Assembly: GCF_001570405.1 (NCBI RefSeq)
Contig: NZ_BBYM01000044.1
Span: 18,561-67,191 of the forward strand
DNA: 48,631 nucleotides
Direction of reading: 5' to 3'
DNA from: Microtetraspora niveoalba
GTDB lineage: Bacteria; Actinomycetota; Actinomycetes; Streptosporangiales; Streptosporangiaceae
A program made the translations under genes and the position numbers. The notes below the pieces were generated by a model, which saw only the letters and a program-made list of their open reading frames with translations, was not told the DNA's origin and ran no database searches. Position 1 is the first letter of the stretch. Each line of letters begins with the position of its first letter. Below are positions 32,654 through 39,555 of this stretch, piece after piece.

Positions 32654-33631
32654 TTACGGCGAGCCCCGGCGGCCGAGCAGGGCGGCGGCGATCGCCCGCT
32701 GCTCCCGCCGGACCGCGCGTTCGCCGTCCTCGACGTCCCAGAGCACGTTCTGCAGGATCCGGCCCAGCGTCCACCCGGCCGCGCGACGCCGGTCCAGGCC
32801 GAGAACCTCCGTCATCAGATCGAACCGGCGCAGGACGCCGCGGGCCACATCGCCCCCCGCGGCGACCTCGTCCCACCGGTTCCACAGCGCGGGCAGCAGC
32901 TCGAACCCGGGATCGCCGGCGAGCGGCTTGGGATCGATCGCCACCCACGGCTCCCGCCGCCCTGACGACGGGCGCGCGGCCAGGACGTTGTCGTAGTGCA
33001 GGTCCCAGTGCAGCAGCCGGTCCCCGGACTCCCCCACCAAATCGCGTACCGCGCCCGCGCAGGTGTCGAGCAGGCGGCGGTCGCGGGGATCGTCCAGCCG
33101 CTCGCGGGCCGACGGGACCCGGTCGAGCATGGCGTCGGCGACGTCGGCCAGGCGGCGCACCCCCGCCGGCGCGGGCCGGGCGGCCAGCCGGACCAGCAGC
33201 TCGGACAGGATCCGGAGCGCGGCCAGGTCGTCCCGGACCGCCGACAGCGAGCGCGAGGCGTCCAGCCGTTCCAGCAACATCGCCCCCGCCCCCGCGGCGT
33301 CGCGCAGCAACCGGACCGCTCCGTCCCCGCCCCAGGCCCGCAGCGCCACCGGCTCGCCCCGGGTCTCCTCGTCGTACGGCTGGAGCTTGAGCGCCGCCGG
33401 CGTGCCGTCCTCCAGGACCACCGGCACCACCAGGGCCACGGCCCCGTGACGCGGCGGCCCGTCCACGCGCAGCCGCCAGCGTTCCATGAACGCCGCGGCC
33501 ATACCCGGCAGCCCGGCGATCCAGGCCAGGCCCACCGCCCCGGAATGCCTCTCGTGCGAGGCCGCCAGGGCGGCCGGCACCTCGATCGCGGGGCCGCGAG
33601 AGCCGTGACCCACGCGGTGCGCCGCTGCCAT
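32654..33631 (-). CDS. Streptomycin 6-kinase-like phosphotransferase
   Basis: The 325-residue protein has the APH/streptomycin-6-kinase fold: the ATP Lys K82 in ALKLQPYDE, RLLRDAAGAGAMLLERLD in the hinge region, the catalytic loop HWDLHYDN with D210 and N215, and the DFG-like AIDPKPLAGDPGFE with D233. The family phosphorylates aminoglycosides or other small hydroxylated compounds. The gene lies 7 bp after a membrane esterase gene and is probably co-transcribed. Resistance to streptomycin-like drugs is possible but unproven; many members are of unknown substrate. Confidence 0.83.
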   Translation of the reverse strand: MAAAHRVGHGSRGPAIEVPAALAASHERHSGAVGLAWIAGLPGMAAAFMERWRLRVDGPPRHGAVALVVPVVLEDGTPAALKLQPYDEETRGEPVALRAWGGDGAVRLLRDAAGAGAMLLERLDASRSLSAVRDDLAALRILSELLVRLAARPAPAGVRRLADVADAMLDRVPSARERLDDPRDRRLLDTCAGAVRDLVGESGDRLLHWDLHYDNVLAARPSSGRREPWVAIDPKPLAGDPGFELLPALWNRWDEVAAGGDVARGVLRRFDLMTEVLGLDRRRAAGWTLGRILQNVLWDVEDGERAVRREQRAIAAALLGRRGSP

Positions 33632-33638
33632 TCCGTTG

Positions 33639-34850
33639 TCAGCGGGTCCCGACGGTGCCGCGGAGGAAATCGTCGATCTCGGCGCGGGCGATCTGGGCGC
33701 CGAACCCTCCCCATGCGACGTCGAAGGCGTGGTCGGCGTACCCGATCTCGACGTACCGGTGTGACGCTCCCACCTCCTGCGCCATGCGCGCCGCCCGCCG
33801 GGCGTCGTCAGGGTACTGGATCTGGTCGTGTCCGCCCTGGACGGACAGGGTCGGCGGAACGTCCGCCCGCAGGTACGTGATCGGCGACGCGGTCCGGTAC
33901 TCGGCCTCCCGCTCGCCGGGAGGACCGCCGGCGAAGGCGTGCAGCATCCCCCGCCCCTCGCCGTCCGAGAGCCGCTCGGCCGCCCACCACGGGACCGCCA
34001 GGTCGTACGAGTAGGCCAGGTCGTAGGGGCCGTACAGCGACACGACGGCGCTGACCGAGGTGTCGCCGGCCTCGCAGCTCGGGGGGAACGCCTTCTCCCC
34101 CTCCGCGTGGCCCGCGGTGTAGGCGGCGAGCAGCGCCAGATGCCCGCCGGCGGACATGCCCATCAGCACGACACGGCCGGGATCGACGCCGTAGCGGGCG
34201 GCGTTGCGCCGGACCCAGCCGACGGCGCACCGCACGTCGCCCGGGGCCTTGTTCCAGGTGGCGGGCGGCGCGAGCCGGTAGTCGATGTCGAAGACCGTGG
34301 CGCCGCGCTCGGTGAGCCACTCGTTCCATCGGGGCGTCCTGCCGCGCCGCCCCTGGGTCCAACCCCCGCCGTGCATGAGCACCACCGCCGGGCCGGCCTC
34401 CTCCGCCGGCGAGCGGGGGCGCCAGACGTCCAGCAGCAGCTCCTCCCCGCCGGGGCGGGCGTAGGCCACGGTCGCGTCGGGCCCGCGATCGGCCGAGGTG
34501 GCGGGGCGCTGGAGGTAGCCGGCGTAGGAGAGCGGCACCTTGAGGCGGCGGGCGTCGCCATGGGCGGTCACCACGGGGACGAGCGTGACCACCAGGCACA
34601 GAGCCGCGACGGCGGCGATCACGCCGCCCGCCCGCCGCGCGCCGAGCCGCAGTGCGACGAGGGCCGCCGCCGTGGCGGCCAGCGCGGCCGCCGAACCGAG
34701 CAGGCTGTACTCGCGGGCGAACAACGCCATGGTCCACATGTGCAGGCCGAGGGAGGGCAACGCGATCAGCGCCGCCACGGGCACGGCGGGGACCGCCGCC
34801 GCGATCGCCGTGCCGAGCGCCACACGTCGCGTGAGCTTCCGCGATTTCAT
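33639..34850 (-). CDS. Membrane-anchored alpha/beta hydrolase (HSL-like esterase)
   Basis: The 403-residue protein has three N-terminal membrane helices (about 13-32, 50-68 and 77-96). An alpha/beta hydrolase domain follows: oxyanion hole HGGGW (160-164), nucleophile S233 in GMSAGG, the Asp region GGHDQIQYP, and the catalytic His in YADHAFDVAWGG. HGGG places it in the hormone-sensitive-lipase/carboxylesterase group. The catalytic part probably lies outside the cytoplasm. It precedes a phosphotransferase gene by 7 bp. A palindrome (34875-34887) is upstream, next to a decayed TetR gene that may once have controlled it. Confidence 0.85.
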   Translation of the reverse strand: MKSRKLTRRVALGTAIAAAVPAVPVAALIALPSLGLHMWTMALFAREYSLLGSAAALAATAAALVALRLGARRAGGVIAAVAALCLVVTLVPVVTAHGDARRLKVPLSYAGYLQRPATSADRGPDATVAYARPGGEELLLDVWRPRSPAEEAGPAVVLMHGGGWTQGRRGRTPRWNEWLTERGATVFDIDYRLAPPATWNKAPGDVRCAVGWVRRNAARYGVDPGRVVLMGMSAGGHLALLAAYTAGHAEGEKAFPPSCEAGDTSVSAVVSLYGPYDLAYSYDLAVPWWAAERLSDGEGRGMLHAFAGGPPGEREAEYRTASPITYLRADVPPTLSVQGGHDQIQYPDDARRAARMAQEVGASHRYVEIGYADHAFDVAWGGFGAQIARAEIDDFLRGTVGTR

Positions 34851-34874
34851 GGGGGGCCTCGCGTTTCCTGCGAA

Positions 34875-34887
34875 CGTAATATTTACG
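34875..34887. promoter_or_regulatory. Palindromic operator between esterase and decayed TetR gene
   Basis: CGTAATATTTACG is a perfect inverted repeat (CGTAA/TTACG, 3-bp centre) midway between the esterase start and the TetR pseudogene start. It is probably the old operator of that regulator. Confidence 0.55.
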
Positions 34888-34908
34888 AGCGTACGATGAC
34901 ATATCCCA

Positions 34909-35311
34909 ATGCCGCGAGCCGTTGATCACGAAGAACGCCGCCGGGAGCTGACGGAAGCCGTATTCCGCATCGTCGCCTGCGACGGCCTCGACTGCCGTCA
35001 GCGTCCGGGAGGTCGCGGCGGAGGCCGGCGTCTCCATCGGCACCGTCCAGCACTACTTCAGGACGAAGGACCAGATGGTCACCTTCGCCGTCGAGCGGAC
35101 GGCGGCCCGCATCCGGGAGCGCCTCGACCGGGTCGACACCACCGGCAGCGTCGGCTGTTCCCCGGCCTGGAGATCTGGCTCCCCTGGTCGTCCCGCTGTC
35201 CACCGTCATCGGACCGCTCCGGGAGAACACCCGGAAGAAGCCGGGGAACCCGAGGGGGCCGGTGAGCGGTTGCCCTCGGCGCTCACGCCCTCCAGGAGCG
35301 ACAACGTCTGA
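34909..35311 (+). pseudogene. Frameshifted, shortened TetR-family regulator
   Basis: The frame from ATG 34909 starts as a normal TetR protein (HEERRRELTEAVFRIVACDGLD). At 34993 an extra T shifts the frame. Reading resumed one base later continues the HTH correctly: VSVREVAAEAGVSIGTVQHYFRTKDQMVTFAVERTAARIRERLD. After about 35150 only a short, unfamiliar tail remains, ending at 35311, so roughly a third of the ligand domain is missing. Both a frameshift and an internal loss are therefore evident. A sequencing error could explain the first but not the second. The protein is almost certainly non-functional. Confidence 0.8.
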
Positions 35312-35377
35312 AATCGCCTGGCTCTCGGCGCCCGAACGCTACGATGAGCGGCCGTTGATCACCTAGGAGGTATTCGC

Positions 35378-36142
35378 ATGGAATTTGGCGTTCTGTGCGT
35401 GCATGCGCACCCAGATGACGAGGCGATCTGGACCGGCGGGACCCTGGCCAAGTACGCCGACCAGGGCGCCAGAACCGCCGTCGTCACGTGTACGTGGGCG
35501 GAGGGAACCCAACGCGCGGGGGAACTGGAGCACTCCCTTGACATCCTCGGCGCGGGCAAGCCGAGGCTGCTCGGCTACGCCGACGCCCGCAAGCCCGAAT
35601 CCGCCCCCGGCAGCCGGCGCTTCCTGGACGTGCCGCTCGACGAGGCGGTGAAGCGAGTCGTCGAGCACATCAGGGATTTCAGGCCCGATGTCGTGCTCAC
35701 GTACGACGGCTACGGCTCGTACGGACATCAGGATCACGTGCACGTCCACCGGGTCACCATGGCCGCGGTCGAAGCGGCCGGATACGACCAGCTCTACCGG
35801 GACGCGGGCGATCCCTGGCGCCCCCGCGCCCTCTACCTGGCGACCATCCCTCGCTCCGTCGTGGCGTCACACTGGCAGGCGGTGTTCGGAACGCCTCCCG
35901 AACCGGGCCAGGAGTTGCCAGGCGTCCCCGATGAGCAGGTCACCACACACCTCGATGTCGGGCAGTGGGCCGAGCGCAAGTGGGCGGCCATGCACGCGCA
36001 CAAGTCCGAGGTCGGGCGTGGCGCGTCGATGACCTTGCTCACCGGACTCCCGGAGCAGGCCCGCGCCCAGATGCTGGCGAACGAGTGGTACCGGCGCATC
36101 TCCTACACCGGCACCCCGGAGACCACCCTCGCAGGGTCTTGA
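35378..36142 (+). CDS. PIG-L family zinc deacetylase
   Basis: The 254-residue enzyme has the LmbE/PIG-L pattern: VHAHPDDEAIWTGGTLAKYA with H11, D13/D14 near the N-terminus, and the second metal motif GHQDHVHVHRV (H117-H124). The family removes N-acetyl groups from GlcNAc-containing conjugates; members include MshB (mycothiol synthesis) and Mca (mycothiol conjugate amidase). The sequence is shorter than MshB and Mca, so a general PIG-L deacetylase is the safest call. AGGAGG lies 7 nt before the ATG. No operon partner is apparent. Confidence 0.9.
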   Translation: MEFGVLCVHAHPDDEAIWTGGTLAKYADQGARTAVVTCTWAEGTQRAGELEHSLDILGAGKPRLLGYADARKPESAPGSRRFLDVPLDEAVKRVVEHIRDFRPDVVLTYDGYGSYGHQDHVHVHRVTMAAVEAAGYDQLYRDAGDPWRPRALYLATIPRSVVASHWQAVFGTPPEPGQELPGVPDEQVTTHLDVGQWAERKWAAMHAHKSEVGRGASMTLLTGLPEQARAQMLANEWYRRISYTGTPETTLAGS

Positions 36143-36674
36143 TCTCGCGCGCTGATCGGTCTCGGCCCGTCGGCGAGGGGCCGCATCGGTCAGCACAAGG
36201 TGCTCGGCGAGCAGGTCGTCGGTCTCGCCGCCGATCTGCTCCCGGCCCGCGTACAGAATCGCAGGCTCCCGCAGGTCGACGACGACCTGGGAGAAGACCG
36301 GCGACACCGGAAACGAGCCTGTATGGGAAAGGGCTGGGCGGGGAGCGGAGCGGAGGCGGGTGGGGCCTCCGGCGCGCGTAGGACCGTGCCCTGTACCACC
36401 GCGCCCGAGACCGCGAAGCGGGGAATCGCCAGAGCGCAACTATCACGGCGCGCCGGAGCAGCCGCCCGCCGCAGCGCAGCGGTCACCATGAAGCGACGAG
36501 AACCGGATACAGCCCCACAGCGGCCGGAGCGGCGGCCGGAACGCCCCAGCCACAGCGCAGCGTTCACCGCCCAACGGCGAGAACCCGGCACACCAGAACA
36601 GCCACCCGCAGCCCCTGAGACACGACCTCGAATCGCCGCACCACGATTCGCGCCGCCCCTCACAGCCGCAGCGG
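36143..36674. other. Gene-poor region with a coding-like remnant and repeats
   Basis: No intact gene is visible in these 532 bp. On the minus strand, roughly 36310 to 36160, a coding-like piece reads FSQVVVDLREPAILYAGREQ, then an acidic helix DDLLAEHLVL, without a start or a recognisable family; it may be a gene remnant. The right part (36432-36620) holds degenerate repeats listed separately. Confidence 0.4.
36432..36620. repeat. Degenerate repeats of about 40/80 bp
   Basis: Related segments begin near 36432, 36471 and 36552. The last two share GCGCAGCG, TCACC and GCGAGAACC-like words over about 55 bp, with roughly two thirds identity by eye, at an offset near 80 bp. The first copy is more diverged and about 40 bp earlier. 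No known repeat family was recognised. Confidence 0.35.
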
Positions 36675-37583
36675 TCAGGGGGCGTACCGCAGCTTGTCGG
36701 GGTTGAGGACGGCGAAGAGCGCGTGGATCCGACCGTCGCGCACGTGTGCGGTCACGATCTGGTCCCCGCTGCCCGTCGACAGCCGCACTGCCGGCTCGCC
36801 GTTCACCTTCACCATCCGCAGCCCGGTGATCTCGTACTTGCGGGTCAGTCCGAGCACGAAGGCGATCACCCGGTCGCGCCCGAGGATGGGGCGCAGCGCG
36901 GCGCGGGCCTTGCCACCGCCGTCGTTCCAGGCCACGACGTCCGCGCTCAGCAGGTCGGTCAGCGCCCGCAGGTCACCGCCGGCGGCCGCGTCGAGGAACC
37001 GCGTGAGCAGCCGGGCGTGCTCCTCGCGCGACGGGCGCGGCCGGGCACGGGTGCTCGCCAGGTGTTGTCCCGCCCGGTGGTGCATCTGCCGGCAGCCGGC
37101 CGCGGAGGCCCCGACCACCTCGGCGATCTGCTCGTACGGCATCGCGAACGCCTCGCGCAGCACGAGCACCGCGCGCTCGGGCGGGCTGAGCCGTTCCATC
37201 AGGTGCATCGTGGCGTAGGAGAGGGTGTCGCGGAGTTCGGCGGTGTTCAGCGGACCGGCCGCCTCGTCCGCCACCGGCTCGGGCAGCCATGGCCCCGGGT
37301 ACGCCTCGCGCGCGACCCGGGCGGACCGCAGGTGGTCCAGCGCGAGGCGCGAGACGATCGTGGCCAGGAACGGCCGGACCTCCCGCACCGAGGCCCGGTC
37401 GGCGCGCGTCCAGCGCAGGTACGCCTCCTGGACCACGTCCTCGGCGTCCCACATGCTGCCGAGCATCCGGTACGCCAGCCCGAGCAGCAGCGGACGGTGC
37501 TCCTCGAACTCCTCGAACTCCTCGAACTCCTCGAGCTTCCCGGACTCCTCGAACTTCCCAGACATCCCGGACTTCCCGCTCAC
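36675..37583 (-). CDS. ECF41-type sigma factor with NTF2-like C-terminal domain
   Basis: The 302-residue protein has sigma-2 (PLLLGLAYRMLGSMWDAEDVVQEAYLRW) and sigma-4 (LSPPERAVLVLREAFAMPYEQIAEVVGAS) regions, then an NTF2/SnoaL-like domain. The three signatures of ECF41 are present: WLPEP (99-103) in the linker, DGGGK (221-225) and NPDKL (294-298). In ECF41 the C-terminal extension replaces an anti-sigma factor and tunes activity. GTG at 37583 overlaps the epimerase stop (GTGA), so the two genes are coupled, which matches the known ECF41 link to oxidoreductase, decarboxylase or epimerase genes. The N-terminus carries an unusual Glu-Glu-Phe repeat encoded by a 9-bp tandem repeat. Confidence 0.93.
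   Translation of the reverse strand: MSGKSGMSGKFEESGKLEEFEEFEEFEEHRPLLLGLAYRMLGSMWDAEDVVQEAYLRWTRADRASVREVRPFLATIVSRLALDHLRSARVAREAYPGPWLPEPVADEAAGPLNTAELRDTLSYATMHLMERLSPPERAVLVLREAFAMPYEQIAEVVGASAAGCRQMHHRAGQHLASTRARPRPSREEHARLLTRFLDAAAGGDLRALTDLLSADVVAWNDGGGKARAALRPILGRDRVIAFVLGLTRKYEITGLRMVKVNGEPAVRLSTGSGDQIVTAHVRDGRIHALFAVLNPDKLRYAP
37500..37535. repeat. 9-bp tandem repeat inside the sigma factor gene
   Basis: CTCCTCGAA occurs three times in tandem, then CTCCTCGAG (37500-37535), and another copy lies at 37545-37553. On the coding strand each unit encodes three residues of an EEF-like run before region 2. Slippage could change the length without shifting the frame. Confidence 0.85.
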
Positions 37584-38530
37584 CTGACCCCCAGTTCCTC
37601 CGTGAACCCGTCCCGCCAGGACAGGTGGCGCGGCCGCCAGTTCAGCTCCAGCCTGGCCCGGGCGTTGTCGGCGCCGCGCAGCCGGGTGAGGAAGGCGACG
37701 CCCCAGGAGCCCACGACCGGCCGGGCCAGCGCGGCGGGCAGCCGTCTCGGCTCGGGCGCGTGCAGGATCCGGGCGAGGGCGGGCAACCACTCGCCGACCC
37801 GCGCCGGGTGGTCGTCGACGATGTTGAGCGCGCCGGTGACCGGCCGCGGCAGCGCCGAAACGATCGAGGTGGCGGCGTCGTGGGTGTGAGTGAAGGAGAA
37901 CGTCGCCGTGCCCCCGCCGAGGACCGGCATCGCTCGGGCCCGGATCGAGCGGACGAACGCGCCGTCCCGGGCGAAGGCCGTCCCGGGGCCGTAGAGGTGG
38001 CCGAAGCGCAGCACCAGGCCGCCGGCCTCACCGGTCAGCCGCTCCAGCGTCCTGAGCGCTTCCAGGGAGCTCGCCCACTGCCGGGGCGGGGTGCGCCAGA
38101 ACGGGGCGTCCTCGCCGGCCGGGCCGGTGTCGCCCGGTCCCGCGCCCGCCGGGTCGTACGCGTACGCGAGGCCCTGGGTGATGACACGCGTCGCGCCGGC
38201 CTCGCGGGCGGCGTCGAGGAGGTTGCGGGTGCCCTCGGTGCGCAGCCGGTTGGTGAGGGCGAAGTCCCGCTCCATCCGCCTGGGGTCGATGTCGGCGGGG
38301 ATGGCGGTGAGCAGGTGGACGACGGCGTCCGGCGCGGCCGCGCGAACGGCGGCGCCGAGCGCCGCCCGGTCGAGGGCGTCCGCCGCCACCACGGTGACCC
38401 CCGCGCCCGCCGCGCCCGTGACGGGCGGCGCCGTACGCGACAGGGCGACGACCTCGTGGCCGGTGGCGGTGAGCAGCGACACCAGCCGGCGCCCGATCAC
38501 CCCGGTGGCTCCCGCGACGAGAACACGCAT
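37580..38530 (-). CDS. NAD(P)-dependent epimerase/dehydratase-like protein
   Basis: The 316-residue protein has an extended-SDR Rossmann fold starting VLVAGATGVIGRRLVSLL (GxxGxxG) and continuing with PDAVVHLLTAI and RNLLDAAREAGATRVITQGLAYAYDP. The classical YxxxK catalytic pair is not obvious, so it may be an atypical SDR binding NAD(P)H without epimerase activity. AAGGAG lies 6 nt before the ATG. It is co-translated with the ECF41 sigma factor and is probably its main regulatory target, as in other ECF41 loci; the latter is inference. Confidence 0.84.
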   Translation of the reverse strand: MRVLVAGATGVIGRRLVSLLTATGHEVVALSRTAPPVTGAAGAGVTVVAADALDRAALGAAVRAAAPDAVVHLLTAIPADIDPRRMERDFALTNRLRTEGTRNLLDAAREAGATRVITQGLAYAYDPAGAGPGDTGPAGEDAPFWRTPPRQWASSLEALRTLERLTGEAGGLVLRFGHLYGPGTAFARDGAFVRSIRARAMPVLGGGTATFSFTHTHDAATSIVSALPRPVTGALNIVDDHPARVGEWLPALARILHAPEPRRLPAALARPVVGSWGVAFLTRLRGADNARARLELNWRPRHLSWRDGFTEELGVR

Positions 38531-38628
38531 TCGTGGCTCCTTCGGCTCTCGGTTACGGGGACTGGACGGGCGAGCGGCGCGGGATGTGACGGTTTCCCCG
38601 GCGCCGCTCGCGTGATCCGCGTCACCTG

Positions 38629-39093
38629 TCAGCCGAACCACCCGGGCACGTCGAGCCGGAAGACCTCGTGCGGCGTGACCAGGCGCAGGTCGGCCTCCAG
38701 GGCGCGCAGGCGCTCCTCTCCCAGCGTCGCGGCCCAGCCCGCCCGCAGCTCGTCGAAGATCCGCGCCGACCTGGCCAGGGCGTCCAGGCCGTGGGGCGTC
38801 AGCCGTACGATCTTGCGGCGCGTGTCGCGGGGGTCGCGGGCACGCTCGACGTAGCCGAGGCGCTCCAGCGTCTCGATCGTCTTGCCCGCCGCCTGTTTGG
38901 AGACCCCGAGGGTCCGGCCGAGCTCGACGGCGGTGGTGCCGTCCACGCCGACCGCCTGCATGACGAACCCGTGCATGGGCCGCATGTCGGGGTGCCCCTG
39001 CCGGGCGAGCTCGGCGTGCAGCGCGTCGATGAGGGTGCGAAATCCCAGGAAGAGCCGCAGCGGCAGCTCGAAGCCGGGAGGGTCGTTTGACAC
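38629..39093 (-). CDS. MarR-family regulator
   Basis: The 154-residue protein has the MarR helix-winged-helix: TAVELGRTLGVSKQAAGKTIETLERLGYVERARDPRDTRRKIVRLTPHG. The C-terminus (RLVTPHEVFRLDVPGWFG) is conserved-looking. GTG at 39093 is taken as the start; a TTG at 39102 is an alternative, and neither has a good ribosome-binding site. Two CAACnnnGTTG-type sites 21 bp apart lie between it and the divergent cupin gene, which suggests autoregulation and cupin control. Confidence 0.83.
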   Translation of the reverse strand: MSNDPPGFELPLRLFLGFRTLIDALHAELARQGHPDMRPMHGFVMQAVGVDGTTAVELGRTLGVSKQAAGKTIETLERLGYVERARDPRDTRRKIVRLTPHGLDALARSARIFDELRAGWAATLGEERLRALEADLRLVTPHEVFRLDVPGWFG

Positions 39094-39099
39094 GATAGA

Positions 39100-39131
39100 C
39101 AACCTGGTTCACCATTTAGACAACGTAGTTG
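39100..39131. promoter_or_regulatory. Twin operator for the MarR/cupin pair
   Basis: CAACCTGGTTC (39100-39110) and CAACGTAGTTG (39121-39131) are two copies of one palindrome type. Both are preceded by TAGA, giving a direct repeat TAGACAAC at 39096 and 39117, exactly 21 bp (two helical turns) apart. Confidence 0.65.
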
Positions 39132-39153
39132 CCTAGTTTAGGAGACGCCCTCC

Positions 39154-39528
39154 ATGCCTGTCATCCGCGCCGACCAGGCCCGCCGGTCCGAGACCCCCGG
39201 CGGTGTCATGACCACCTTCGCCTCGCCCACCCAGGGCGGCACGGCCGCCGCGCTGTGGCGTGTGGACGTCAAGCCCGGGGTGGCCGGCCCGCTGCACGAC
39301 TTCGACACCGAGCAGGTGTGGGCCTTCACGGCCGGCGCCGCCACGGTGGAGCTGGGCGAGGAGACCTTCCAGATCGCCCCGGGCGACACGGTCGTCATGC
39401 CGCCGTCGACCATGCGCCGCGTCACCGCCGGGCCCGAGGGCTACTCCGCCGTGGTGACCGCCGCCGCCGGCGCGAAGGCCCTGCTCGCCGACGGCACCGT
39501 GCACGGCGTTCCGCCCTGGATCGCCTGA
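39154..39528 (+). CDS. Single-domain cupin protein
   Basis: The 124-residue protein has cupin motifs: GVAGPLHDFDTEQVWAFTAGAATVELGEETFQI (motif 1 with His and Glu), GDTVVMPPSTMRRVTA (motif 2 region). Metal-binding His residues are partly changed, so activity is uncertain. AGGAG lies 9 nt before the ATG. It diverges from a MarR regulator with twin operators between them. Cupins of this size often serve as small-molecule-binding or quercetinase-like enzymes; function is unknown. Confidence 0.82.
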   Translation: MPVIRADQARRSETPGGVMTTFASPTQGGTAAALWRVDVKPGVAGPLHDFDTEQVWAFTAGAATVELGEETFQIAPGDTVVMPPSTMRRVTAGPEGYSAVVTAAAGAKALLADGTVHGVPPWIA

Positions 39529-39555
39529 CCCGCCTTCCCGCTCCCGGTCCCGCTC

